Assembly: GCA_009377605.1 (NCBI GenBank)
Contig: WHTT01000006.1
Location: 52,553-116,552, forward strand
Direction of reading: 5' to 3'
Length of the DNA stretch: 64,000 bases
Origin: Luteitalea sp.
GTDB taxonomy: Bacteria; Acidobacteriota; Vicinamibacteria; Vicinamibacterales; Vicinamibacteraceae
Both the position numbers and the translations under genes were made by a program. This document shows, piece after piece, positions 19,141 to 27,101 of this stretch. Under the pieces are notes generated by a model. The model was not told the origin of the DNA and searched no databases. It saw only the letters and a program-made list of their open reading frames with translations. Positions within the stretch are counted from its first letter, which is position 1; each line of letters starts with the position of its first letter.

Positions 19141-19827
19141 CTAACGCGGACACGGCGACGAGCTGCCAATTCCTGAGACCGACCCTGTCGTGACAGAGCT
19201 CGGGCCCGACAGCGTGCTCGGACGTGACAGTCCGCTCGTCCCTAATGTTGAAGGACGCCAAGGCGAAAGCGCGCTGCCGCCAATCGATGATGTTCCACCC
19301 CCTGTCGTGCCGATCGCGCTCGGACGATTCATCGATGTGCCCATCGTCGACCCGGTCGGGCCTCCAAGCGGCGAAATACTGCTGGTGCCGCTACCAAGCG
19401 CTCCTGTTGTCGATGACGTTGAGCCCAGGCTCGACGACGTCGACCCGACAGTCGAGGAGCTAAGCGGCGACGACAAGGTCGAGCCGGTCGTCCCGACGCG
19501 TCCCAACGTCGAGCCGCTGCCCGGCGGGCAGTTGGTGGTTGACGTCATCGGTGTTGTCTGCCCGGTTGGACTCGTTATGCCGGTGGGGCTCGTCAACGGC
19601 CCGGTCGGGCTCGTCGAGGGTCCCGTCTGGCTGGTCGGCGAGCCTACTGGCCTCGGTGGCCCTACCGGGCCACCTACTGGTCCGGGTGGACCTGTCGCCT
19701 CTTGGCTAGCTGGACCCGGCGATGCGGTCTCGGAAGGGTCCGATGAGCTTGACTGCCCCTGCGCCGCGAACGCCGTTGCAGCGCACGCCAAGACGATGCC
19801 GCTGAGCATTGGAGCTTTCATCAACAT
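19141..19827 (-). CDS. Secreted Ser/Thr/Gly/Pro-rich low-complexity protein
   Basis: A 228-residue protein of unknown function. It has a signal peptide (MLMKAPMLSGIVLACAATAF) preceded by a strong AAAGGAGGAGAGA ribosome-binding site that fixes the start at 19827. The mature part is almost entirely Ser, Thr, Gly and Pro. It begins with collagen-like GPPGPVGGPVGPPRPVG, continues with TSPTGPLTSPTGITSPTG-type short repeats, and ends with a long Ser/Thr/Gly region. Only three cysteines are visible, in TNCPPGS, SPCPR and the signal peptide. Such proteins are often cell-surface or matrix components. The opposite strand is open over the same stretch because of codon bias and has no signal or ribosome-binding site. 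Confidence 0.72.
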   Translation of the reverse strand: MLMKAPMLSGIVLACAATAFAAQGQSSSSDPSETASPGPASQEATGPPGPVGGPVGPPRPVGSPTSQTGPSTSPTGPLTSPTGITSPTGQTTPMTSTTNCPPGSGSTLGRVGTTGSTLSSPLSSSTVGSTSSSLGSTSSTTGALGSGTSSISPLGGPTGSTMGTSMNRPSAIGTTGGGTSSIGGSALSPWRPSTLGTSGLSRPSTLSGPSSVTTGSVSGIGSSSPCPR

Positions 19828-20029
19828 TCTCTCCTCCTTTGGTCTTGGGCTCTCCAACGGATGAGGAGACGCGCGTACAGACGCGATATGTTCCGAAATA
19901 ACTTCTCAGCCCAGACTAACGCCGCGAGGAGGTGATCGCAAGGTCTGCCTTGACACGGACTCGTTACGCTGCCGTCTCACGGGCGTGACGGATGCGGGAT
20001 ACCTTCCGCTGCGGGGGAGGGTATCCGTG

Positions 20030-23000
20030 ATGAGAAGTCTATTGCCGGTGCTGGGAGTCCTGCTGCTGGGTGTGATGGGGCTGCCCGTCGGGGGAGCTGC
20101 GCAGTCTACCTACGGTGCTGTGGTGGGTGCGGCCGCCGACTCGAGTGGTGGCGTGCTGCCGGGCGCCGCCGTGACGCTCACCGAAGTTCAGACGAGCTTC
20201 ACGCGCGCTACCGCCACCAACGACAGCGGTGCCTTCGAGTTCCAAAACCTCACGTCGGGTCTCTATGTCGTGCGCGTCGAGCTGTCTGGGTTCGAGCAGT
20301 TCGCCACCGACCCGTTCAGGGTCGAGGCGCGACAAACGGTTCGGATCGCTGCAACACTGGCCGTCGACGGCCTTGCGGAGCAGGTGGTCGTGCGAACCAT
20401 TGCGCCTATCATCAACACGGAAACGCCGACCGTCGGCGGCGCTGTGGACAACCGCGAGCTCCAGGAGCTGCCCTTCACGTTCCGCACGCAGAACACCTCG
20501 CCAATTCCAGCGATCCAGAAGATTCCCGAGGTGCAGCGCGTGGGGAGTCAGTTCTCGCTCTCGGGTGGGCTCCCCTATCAGACAGAGGTGTCTGTCGACG
20601 GCATCTTGACGACGAGCGTCCGGCGGAACGGGATTGGCGCCGAGGGCCTCAATGTCTTCCCCTCGATCGAGTCGATCGGGGAGATCAAGGTCAGCTCGGT
20701 CACCAATACGGCCGAGTTCGCGCAGCTTGGCGACATCACGACCGTGTCACGGCCGGGCACCAACGAGCTGCACGGCAGCCTGTTCATCAACTACAACGGG
20801 ACAGATCTGAACGCCAACCCGAACTACTTCAACAAAGACGTGGCGCCGAACCAGAGCGATAACACGAATTTCGGGCTCAGCATCGGCGGCCCGGTGGTAC
20901 CGAGCCGCACGTTCTTCTTCGGCGCATTCGAGCGGCTCGACATCGGCCGAACGCAGTCGGCGTCGACCACAGTTCCCTCGAGCGCATTCCGCCAGGGAGA
21001 CTTCTCCTCGGTCTCAACGCCCATCATCGACCCTGTGACCGGCCGGCGCTTCTCCGGAAACCGCATTCCAGCGGCTCGACTCAACCCCGTGGCGGCAAGG
21101 CTGCTCGACGCCTACATTCCCGCACCGAACGAAGAGGACTCGATCTACCGATACACGATCGATGCCAGCGAAGTCTCGAATCAGTTCGACATTCGTCTGG
21201 ACCAGAACTTCAACCAGCGACACACGCTGTTTGGTCGCGTGAGCTGGAAAGAGGTCGAGACCGTCTCGCCGACCACGTACGAGAGCCTCGGACCGCGATC
21301 AGACGTCTGGCCCAATCGAACGTTCGTCGTCTCTGATAACTACTCCGTGAAGTCCGGCCTCCTGAACGAGCTACGCGTCGGCTACACGAGCGCAGACCAC
21401 GGCTTCACGACCGGCCGCCGTGGGCCCGACGTAATCGACGAGCTGGGGCTCGCGCTCCTGTCGACCGACCCGCCGGATGTCACCGGCACGCCATCTATCC
21501 AGATCGCTGGTTACACAAACTTCGGCGAGAGCCAGGAAGAGCCGCTCACACAGGACACCTGGCAGATTGCCAACAACATCACGTGGCTCAGGGGGCGTCA
21601 CACCGTGAAGGGCGGCTTCGACATCAAGTGGTTCAATTGGACGAGCCCGCTCAATTTCACGGGCGCAGACGACTACGGGGTCTTCCGCTTCAACGACAAT
21701 ATCCAAGGTGGCGGTGCGGGCCATCCGTTCGCGAACTTCCTCCTCGGCCTACCGACCGAGGTCGACCAGACCGCCTCTGGTCCCAACGTCGACGGTGTTG
21801 CGACGCATTACGGGTTCTTCATTCAGGACGAGTGGCGCGCCAACGCGAGCGTGACCGTGAGCGGTGGCCTCCGGTACGAGTTGAGGCCACCCTTCGAGGA
21901 TCGCGAAGAGAACATCACGAACTTCCTTCGCGACACCGAGAACGGTGATGTCGTCGTGCCGTCGGAGGCCTCGGTCGCACTGACAGCACCTGGCTTTGCC
22001 AGCTCGATCGGCGACGCGCAGGTCCTCGCAGCCGATGCAATTGGCTATCCCAAGTCGCTCCGGTTCGCCGACGAGAACAACCTGGAGCCCCGCCTCGGTA
22101 TCGCGTGGCGGCCTGGCGGCGACAACCGCACCGTCATTCGCGCCGGCTACGGCATCTATCATGCGCGTATCCTCGGCCAGGTGTTCAACTCCCTCACGGG
22201 CATCCACACCTCCGACAACGTGACGTTCCGGAATGCGCTCGATCCGGTGACGCGTGGTTACTCCATCGTTTGGCCGAACACCTATGCTGGCGATCCCAGT
22301 CGCGGCGAGGTGGTCGTCGGCGCCCAGAACTTCTCGACCGCCAACGATCCACGCTACAAGGATCCCATGACGCAACAGTGGAGCCTCACCTTCGAGCGTG
22401 AGCTCGCCGCGCGCCAGGCATTCCGCTTCACCTACTCCGGCTTCCGCAGCACGGATCTGACGATGGCGCCAGATCTCAACCAGATCGAGCCGAATACCGT
22501 TGGCTTTGCGAATCTCTCTCGCGACGTCCGTCCGTACCCGAATTGGAATCGGGTGAACACGCGGGACAACGGCGGCTACCACACCTACCACGACCTCGTA
22601 TTCCAGCTCCGCGGAGACATCGGCCGATGGGGGCTCTCGCACACCAACACCTACAAGTGGGCACACTCGATTGACAACATCGAAGAGCGCGGGGCCGGCC
22701 AAACGGACTTCCAGTCCGAGATCAACGGTCGGACGGACAACCGCTTCGAACCGGACTACCTGCGCGGCAAGACCACCAATATCCCGGATCACCGCCTCGT
22801 CAGCAGCGTTATTTGGAATATTCCCATTGGGCGTGGTCGCACGTTCGCGTCCGCGTTGCCGGTGGCACTCGATGTGCTCGCGGGAGGCTGGACCGTCTCG
22901 ACGCTCGTGCAGATTCAGTCGGGCCCGCACCTCACCGCCTTTTACAGTGGCCACTGCGGATCCGGCACCAATTGCTTCGGCAACGAGAAGGCGGACACTG

Positions 23001-23368
23001 TGCCTGGCCAGGACCCGAACAACGGACCGAAGAGCCTCGATCGCTGGTTCAACACCGAGGCGTTCTCGATCGATGCGTTCCGCGATGCACAGGGGGCGCC
23101 CATCTTCGCGGGCCGGTTCGGCAACGCGGAGAAGGGCCGCATCATCGGACCGGTCGCTTGGAACGTCGACCTCGCTGCATTCAAGGACGTGCGGTTTGCC
23201 GAGCGGGCGACAATACGCTTCAATGTGTTCATCACCAACCTCTTCAACCATGCGAACTGGGGTCCGCCCGTGACCGACCTCACGAGCGCGAACTATGGGC
23301 AGATTACAAGTCTCAGCTCGCTCTTCCCGCTGCGCACCATCGTGATCGGTGCGCGCGTGATGTACTAG
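20030..23368 (+). CDS. Oar-like TonB-dependent receptor with carboxypeptidase-regulatory domain
   Basis: A 1112-residue outer-membrane protein. The start at 20030 follows GGGGGAGG by 9 bases and gives a signal peptide (LLPVLGVLLLGVMGLPVGGA). Residues about 30-110 are a CarboxypepD_reg beta-sandwich (VLPGAAVTLTEVQ and SGAFEFQNLTSGLYVVRVEL), then comes a plug-like domain (ELQELPFTFRTQNTS, and SIESIGEIKVSSVTNTAEFA), and then a very long beta barrel ending in aromatic-rich LRTIVIGARVMY. Acidobacteria encode many such receptors, which take up large glycan or peptide fragments through TonB. No obvious TonB box is seen. A palindromic repeat begins immediately at its stop codon. Confidence 0.92.
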   Translation: MRSLLPVLGVLLLGVMGLPVGGAAQSTYGAVVGAAADSSGGVLPGAAVTLTEVQTSFTRATATNDSGAFEFQNLTSGLYVVRVELSGFEQFATDPFRVEARQTVRIAATLAVDGLAEQVVVRTIAPIINTETPTVGGAVDNRELQELPFTFRTQNTSPIPAIQKIPEVQRVGSQFSLSGGLPYQTEVSVDGILTTSVRRNGIGAEGLNVFPSIESIGEIKVSSVTNTAEFAQLGDITTVSRPGTNELHGSLFINYNGTDLNANPNYFNKDVAPNQSDNTNFGLSIGGPVVPSRTFFFGAFERLDIGRTQSASTTVPSSAFRQGDFSSVSTPIIDPVTGRRFSGNRIPAARLNPVAARLLDAYIPAPNEEDSIYRYTIDASEVSNQFDIRLDQNFNQRHTLFGRVSWKEVETVSPTTYESLGPRSDVWPNRTFVVSDNYSVKSGLLNELRVGYTSADHGFTTGRRGPDVIDELGLALLSTDPPDVTGTPSIQIAGYTNFGESQEEPLTQDTWQIANNITWLRGRHTVKGGFDIKWFNWTSPLNFTGADDYGVFRFNDNIQGGGAGHPFANFLLGLPTEVDQTASGPNVDGVATHYGFFIQDEWRANASVTVSGGLRYELRPPFEDREENITNFLRDTENGDVVVPSEASVALTAPGFASSIGDAQVLAADAIGYPKSLRFADENNLEPRLGIAWRPGGDNRTVIRAGYGIYHARILGQVFNSLTGIHTSDNVTFRNALDPVTRGYSIVWPNTYAGDPSRGEVVVGAQNFSTANDPRYKDPMTQQWSLTFERELAARQAFRFTYSGFRSTDLTMAPDLNQIEPNTVGFANLSRDVRPYPNWNRVNTRDNGGYHTYHDLVFQLRGDIGRWGLSHTNTYKWAHSIDNIEERGAGQTDFQSEINGRTDNRFEPDYLRGKTTNIPDHRLVSSVIWNIPIGRGRTFASALPVALDVLAGGWTVSTLVQIQSGPHLTAFYSGHCGSGTNCFGNEKADTVPGQDPNNGPKSLDRWFNTEAFSIDAFRDAQGAPIFAGRFGNAEKGRIIGPVAWNVDLAAFKDVRFAERATIRFNVFITNLFNHANWGPPVTDLTSANYGQITSLSSLFPLRTIVIGARVMY

Positions 23369-23424
23369 GTAGGGCCGCCTCGCCGAGGCGGCCGTGACGG
23401 CGCGGGACGCTGACGCGCCCTACC
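23368..23424. repeat. Dispersed palindromic repeat, complete copy
   Basis: Outer arms GGTAGGGC and GCCCTACC enclose a strong inner hairpin at 23373-23393 (GGCCGCCTCG and CGAGGCGGCC around one C). The first 37 bases recur at 32843-32879 with one mismatch. The element starts at the last base of the TonB receptor stop codon and may act as its transcription terminator or mRNA stabiliser. Confidence 0.8.
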
Positions 23425-23433
23425 ATCACTCCG

Positions 23434-24537
23434 ATGACGAACATGCTCCGATTCCTTCTCGCCGTCGCCGTGGCCGTCGCGGCGCAACCGGTGCCCTCGT
23501 CAGGGGCTCAGCCGGCCACGACGGACAATCTCATCCTCATCACGCTGGACGGGGTGCGCGTCGAGGAGATGTTCGGCGGTTTGGATCTCGACGTGCTGCG
23601 ATCGACCCTCGACGCCGATCAGAATGTTGCGGATGTACCCGTGTATCGCCGCTTCTGGGCAGACACGCCAGCTGCGCGCCGCGAGAAGCTCATGCCGTTC
23701 TTCTGGGGCACTTTGATGCGCCAGCACGGATCGATCGCCGGCAACCCGACGGCAAACAGCTCGGTGACCCTCACCAACACGCATCGGTTCTCCTACCCCG
23801 GGTACGCAGAGATCCTCCTTGGAGAAGCGCACAACAACACGATCAAAAGCAATGACCCGGTACAGAATCCGTATCCAACCGTGCTCGAGGAGATCAAAGA
23901 GCGGCTCGGTCTTCCCACGTCTCGCACAGGAGTGTTTGCCTCCTGGAGCGTCTTCAACGCCATCGTCGAGCACACGCAAGGAACGCTGACGACCAACGCC
24001 GGCTTCGAGGTATTCGACCACCCGGATCCTCACGTGCGCGAGCTGAGCGCGCTGCAGTTCGAAACGCCGACGCCGTGGGACGAGGTCCGCCACGATGTGT
24101 ACACGTTTCGCCTGGCCATGGCGCATCTTCAGCACGCCACGCCTCGGATTCTCTATCTCGCGCTCGGCGAGACCGACGACTGGGCTCACGACGGACGCTA
24201 CGATCGTGTGCTCGAGGCGTGTGCGCGAACCGACCGTTACCTCGAAGCGCTCTGGACCTGGCTGCAAGCGCAGCCGGCCTATCGCGATCGCACGCACATC
24301 CTCATCACGACGGATCACGGTCGTGGCCGAACGACTGAGGACTGGCGCAATCACGGCGCCACCGTGGATGGCGCAGAGGACGTCTGGATTGCCTTCGTGT
24401 CGCCGCGCATGAAGCAGCGCGGTGAGTGGCGCGAGCACCCGCCACTGCACACGAATCAGGTAGCTGCAACGGTTGCGGAGTGGATGGGTGTCGATTGGAA
24501 GGCGCTGCGTCCTTCCGCCGGGTCGCCTATTCGCTAA
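23434..24537 (+). CDS. Alkaline-phosphatase-superfamily (phosphodiesterase/mutase-like) exported protein
   Basis: A 367-residue exported hydrolase of the alkaline phosphatase superfamily. A signal peptide (MLRFLLAVAVAVAAQPV) precedes the first metal-binding strand NLILITLDGVRVEEMFGG. Later motifs fit the superfamily: THRFSYPGYAEILLG, in the position of the nucleophile-containing loop; ETDDWAHDGRYD, with Asp and His ligands; and ILITTDHGRG near the C-terminus, with the final DHG motif. This set is closest to phosphoglycerate mutase and nucleotide-pyrophosphatase-like enzymes. The substrate is unknown. It lies just downstream of the TonB receptor and its palindromic repeat, on the same strand, and could be co-expressed with it. 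Confidence 0.82.
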   Translation: MTNMLRFLLAVAVAVAAQPVPSSGAQPATTDNLILITLDGVRVEEMFGGLDLDVLRSTLDADQNVADVPVYRRFWADTPAARREKLMPFFWGTLMRQHGSIAGNPTANSSVTLTNTHRFSYPGYAEILLGEAHNNTIKSNDPVQNPYPTVLEEIKERLGLPTSRTGVFASWSVFNAIVEHTQGTLTTNAGFEVFDHPDPHVRELSALQFETPTPWDEVRHDVYTFRLAMAHLQHATPRILYLALGETDDWAHDGRYDRVLEACARTDRYLEALWTWLQAQPAYRDRTHILITTDHGRGRTTEDWRNHGATVDGAEDVWIAFVSPRMKQRGEWREHPPLHTNQVAATVAEWMGVDWKALRPSAGSPIR

Positions 24538-24649
24538 AGCACCATTCTCCGGTGCTCTATCCGATCGACGCCATCAAAGAGTGACAGATGGGAAGCCGGA
24601 GGCTATGACGTCCGACATCACTGGTGGACAGCGCTACGTCGTAGCCGGA

Positions 24650-25270
24650 TCAACTATTCGTTGATGCACGTTTCTTCAGCGTGACGACTCGAAACAGCCC
24701 GCCGAAGGCTGCGGGCTCGTCGCGCTCGAGCTCGAGCTGCGTCTGCATCACGAGCGGGCCAAGCCGGCGGTTGAGGTCCGAGAACAGTGGCTTGACGACG
24801 AGATTCACAAGTCGCCGCGCGACAGCCGCCCGTTCGTCGTCTCGCAGGAACTTGTCGAAGATACCGATGCGACCGCCGGGCTTGAGCACACGCTCCGCCT
24901 CTTGCAGCCCCTGTGCTGGAGTCGGCATCACAGCCAGGATGAGATGCAGCACGACGGCATCGAACGTGCCCGCGTCGAAGGGCAGCCGACGCGCATCCGC
25001 CACGCGTGTGTCCACGTCCACACCCAGTCGCCCAGCACGGTCACGGAGCCGAGCCAGCATGGCAGGCGTCACGTCGACTGCCGTGATGTGTATCTCCTTC
25101 GGGAGGTATTCCAGGTCGAGCCCCGTTCCCGCTCCTACGATCAGCACGCGGTCGGCGGGCCGGAGCGCCAGACGCTCGATCGAGCCACGCCTCGCACCTT
25201 CGAAGTGCGCTGGCGCCACCAGCCGGTCGTAGATGGGCGCCCATAGCGTGTAGCGCAGCCGGTTCCACAT
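24650..25270 (-). CDS. Class I SAM-dependent methyltransferase
   Basis: A 206-residue methyltransferase of the UbiE/PmtA-like type. Motif I is VLIVGAGTGLDLEYLP, motif post-I gives the acidic ITAVDVTPAM, a motif II-like ARRLPFDAGTFDAVVLHLIL follows, and motif III is RVLKPGGRIGIFDKFL. The N-terminal WNRLRYTLWAPIYDRL is typical of enzymes that act on phospholipid head groups or quinones at the membrane. It lies 8 bases downstream of the FtsX-type permease gene on the same strand and is probably in that operon. The substrate is not determinable; phosphatidylethanolamine methylation is one possibility. Confidence 0.87.
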   Translation of the reverse strand: MWNRLRYTLWAPIYDRLVAPAHFEGARRGSIERLALRPADRVLIVGAGTGLDLEYLPKEIHITAVDVTPAMLARLRDRAGRLGVDVDTRVADARRLPFDAGTFDAVVLHLILAVMPTPAQGLQEAERVLKPGGRIGIFDKFLRDDERAAVARRLVNLVVKPLFSDLNRRLGPLVMQTQLELERDEPAAFGGLFRVVTLKKRASTNS

Positions 25271-25278
25271 TCGTATCC

Positions 25279-26430
25279 CTAGTGTCTCAGTGCGTCGACG
25301 ATCTTCAAGCGCCCCGCCTGCAGTGCCGGGAGCGCGCCGGCCAGGAGCCCCAGAACGACCGCCAATCCACTCCCAATGGTGAAATCACGGCCGGACAAAG
25401 AGAACGTTGGCAGCAAGCCGCCACTCGGCGTCGCGTGGTGGACGATGAGCCACGCAAGCACCAGCGCAAGCCAGCCCGCAATCGCCGTCAACAGCAGCGA
25501 CTCCACGAGCACGAGACCCAGGATGCGCGCGTCGGTGAAGCCGAGCACCTTGAGGATGGCGAGCTCGCTGGTCCGCTCCCGGATTGATTGCGCCATCGTG
25601 TTGCCCGTGATGAGCAGAATCGTGAACAGCACGGTGCCGGATATCGCAAGCGTGATCCTCCCGATGTCGCCGATTTGGCTCGCCCATGCCTGGAGGAACG
25701 CCTTCTCCGTCGCCGTCTTGGTCTCGTTGGCCGAGTTGGCGAAGCGGTCGTCGAGCCGCGCGGCGACGTCGGCAGCCTGTTTCGGCTGCGCCACACGGAT
25801 AAGGTACCAACCGACGTGATCCCGGTTGACCGCCCGCGCGTCGTTCACGTAGTCGTAGTGGACGAACATCTGGTTCAGGTCCGCACCCATGGTCCGGCCG
25901 TCGTAAATGCCATCGATCGTGAATGCCCAGTGCGAATCGTCCGCCATGCGCCACGATGACAGCCCTCGCAGCGGAATCTGATCGCCCACGTTCCAGCCGA
26001 ATCGCGTCGCGAGATCGCGGCCGACGATGCAGCCGGTGCGGTTGGCGAGCCAGGCCTGTCGCTGGTCATGCGCGAGAAGGTACTGTGGATGCATCTCCAG
26101 AAAGCGCTCCGCGTCGACGGCGAGCTGGACGAACCGCTGCTTCGAATCCTGGTACACCGCGCTGAACCAGGTTGCGTGGGTCACCAAGGCGACGCCCGGC
26201 GTGGCTGCGATCTGTGCCTCGTAAGACAGGGGCAGCGGCCGGCTGAAGGATACCTTCTGGAACATCATGAGGCGGTCTGTGCCGGACAACTCGGCGCCGT
26301 AGGAGAACGCGCTGCGGGCGGCCATCAGCAGTCCGAAGAGCAGGAACGCTACGAAGACCGACAGCGCCGTAAAGACGGTCCGCAGCTTCCGGCGAGTGAA
26401 ACAGCGCCACACGAGCGGGAGCAACTTCAT
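25279..26430 (-). CDS. ABC transporter permease, FtsX/MacB family
   Basis: A 383-residue inner-membrane permease. It has an N-terminal membrane helix (VFTALSVFVAFLLFGLLMAA), a large periplasmic MacB-like domain, and a C-terminal FtsX domain with three helices (ISGTVLFTILLITGNTMAQS, LGLVLVESLLLTAIAGWLAL, and a final one). The FtsX signature is RERTSELAILKVLGFTDARI. The start at 26430 was chosen because homology begins at MKLLPLVWRCFTRRKLR; the longer frame would read through the operator and the repeat upstream. No ATPase gene is adjacent, so it depends on an ATPase encoded elsewhere. A tandem palindrome begins 7 bases before the start codon, and the divergent MarR-type gene probably controls it. 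Confidence 0.9.
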   Translation of the reverse strand: MKLLPLVWRCFTRRKLRTVFTALSVFVAFLLFGLLMAARSAFSYGAELSGTDRLMMFQKVSFSRPLPLSYEAQIAATPGVALVTHATWFSAVYQDSKQRFVQLAVDAERFLEMHPQYLLAHDQRQAWLANRTGCIVGRDLATRFGWNVGDQIPLRGLSSWRMADDSHWAFTIDGIYDGRTMGADLNQMFVHYDYVNDARAVNRDHVGWYLIRVAQPKQAADVAARLDDRFANSANETKTATEKAFLQAWASQIGDIGRITLAISGTVLFTILLITGNTMAQSIRERTSELAILKVLGFTDARILGLVLVESLLLTAIAGWLALVLAWLIVHHATPSGGLLPTFSLSGRDFTIGSGLAVVLGLLAGALPALQAGRLKIVDALRH

Positions 26431-26436
26431 AATTAC

Positions 26437-26462
26437 GTCGTGTACGACGCGTCGTATACGAC
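26437..26462. promoter_or_regulatory. Candidate MarR operator: two tandem 12-bp palindromes
   Basis: GTCGTGTACGAC (one mismatch from symmetry) and GTCGTATACGAC (perfect) lie side by side with 2 bases between them, so they are 14 bases apart centre to centre. They occupy the leader of the minus-strand permease and the upstream region of the divergent MarR gene. Confidence 0.65.
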
Positions 26463-26477
26463 ATGTTACACTCGCCA

Positions 26478-26555
26478 CCGGCAAGGGGCAAGGGGCAAGG
26501 TTCGAGGCTCGATGTTCGAGGGGCGAGGGGCGAGGGGCCGAGCGGCGAGGGGATT
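26478..26555. repeat. GA-rich low-complexity minisatellite
   Basis: Repeated GGGGCAAG and GAGGGGCG units fill this stretch, which lies between the operator and the MarR start. Because of it, the reading frame upstream of the true start is open but not coding. Confidence 0.6.
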
Positions 26556-26558
26556 CGG

Positions 26559-27002
26559 ATGCGTTGTCCAGATCCAGCGATAGTTGCTGAAGCGGAAGAA
26601 ATCTTGGCGCAGTTTCGGGCACTGCGGCGCGATCTCCAGCGCAGCCCGTTCGCTGACGCCGAGCGCGCCGGCCTCACGGGACCTCAGGTCACGGTGATGG
26701 CTTGCCTCGTCAGCAAGGGGCAGGTGACGTTGACCGAGCTCAGCAGGACACTGAACATGAGCCACAGCACCGCCTCTGGAATCGTCGACCGGCTGCAAGC
26801 GCGCGGTCTCATTCGGCGATCGCAGGATGCGGCCGACCGGCGGCGCACTCGGATCACCGTCACCGAGAGCGTGACCCGTTACGTCAGCCAGCTCCAGGCT
26901 GGGCCGTTCTGGCGATTAGCAGCAGCACTGGAGCGTGCCAAACCGGAGCATCGGCGCGCGATCAGGAAGGGCTTGAAGCTGCTGCGGGAGCTCCTGCGCT
27001 GA
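26559..27002 (+). CDS. MarR-family transcriptional regulator
   Basis: A 147-residue winged-helix regulator. The DNA-binding part reads TGPQVTVMACLVSKGQVTLT, then the recognition helix LNMSHSTASGIVDRLQARGL and the wing QDAADRRRTRITVTESV. I chose the ATG at 26559, preceded by GGCGAGGGG, because the upstream in-frame codons come from a GA-rich minisatellite. It is divergent from the FtsX-type permease and methyltransferase genes, with a double palindrome between them, so it likely represses both units. The effector is unknown. Confidence 0.88.
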   Translation: MRCPDPAIVAEAEEILAQFRALRRDLQRSPFADAERAGLTGPQVTVMACLVSKGQVTLTELSRTLNMSHSTASGIVDRLQARGLIRRSQDAADRRRTRITVTESVTRYVSQLQAGPFWRLAAALERAKPEHRRAIRKGLKLLRELLR

Positions 27003-27101
27003 CATGTCTCTCTGACGTGTCTTGTGTCGGCGTCACACCAGGTGCGCTGCTCGGACAGACCCCCAGCGCATTGGCCATGTCCGAATTGCCCAAGACGCCT
27101 C

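Noticed and set aside
19190..19864. Plus-strand 224-codon frame with proline- and valine-rich protein
   Set aside because: Mirror of the Ser/Thr/Gly/Pro-rich gene; its only hydrophobic stretch is at the wrong end and it lacks a ribosome-binding site.
19950..19955. TTGACA as a promoter for the TonB receptor gene
   Set aside because: It is a perfect -35 hexamer about 75 bases upstream, but no acceptable -10 lies 16-18 bases downstream.
21749..23251. 500-codon minus-strand open frame opposite the TonB receptor
   Set aside because: Antisense to a well-supported beta-barrel gene; no domain, signal or ribosome-binding site.
23368..23424. Palindromic repeat as a possible attachment site or rho-independent terminator
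   Set aside because: No integrase or T-run is present, and a second copy lies inside a coding region, so a dispersed repeat explains it better.
26478..26555. GA-rich repeat as a possible CRISPR array
   Set aside because: Units are only 7-10 bases with no unique spacers and vary in length; this is a minisatellite.
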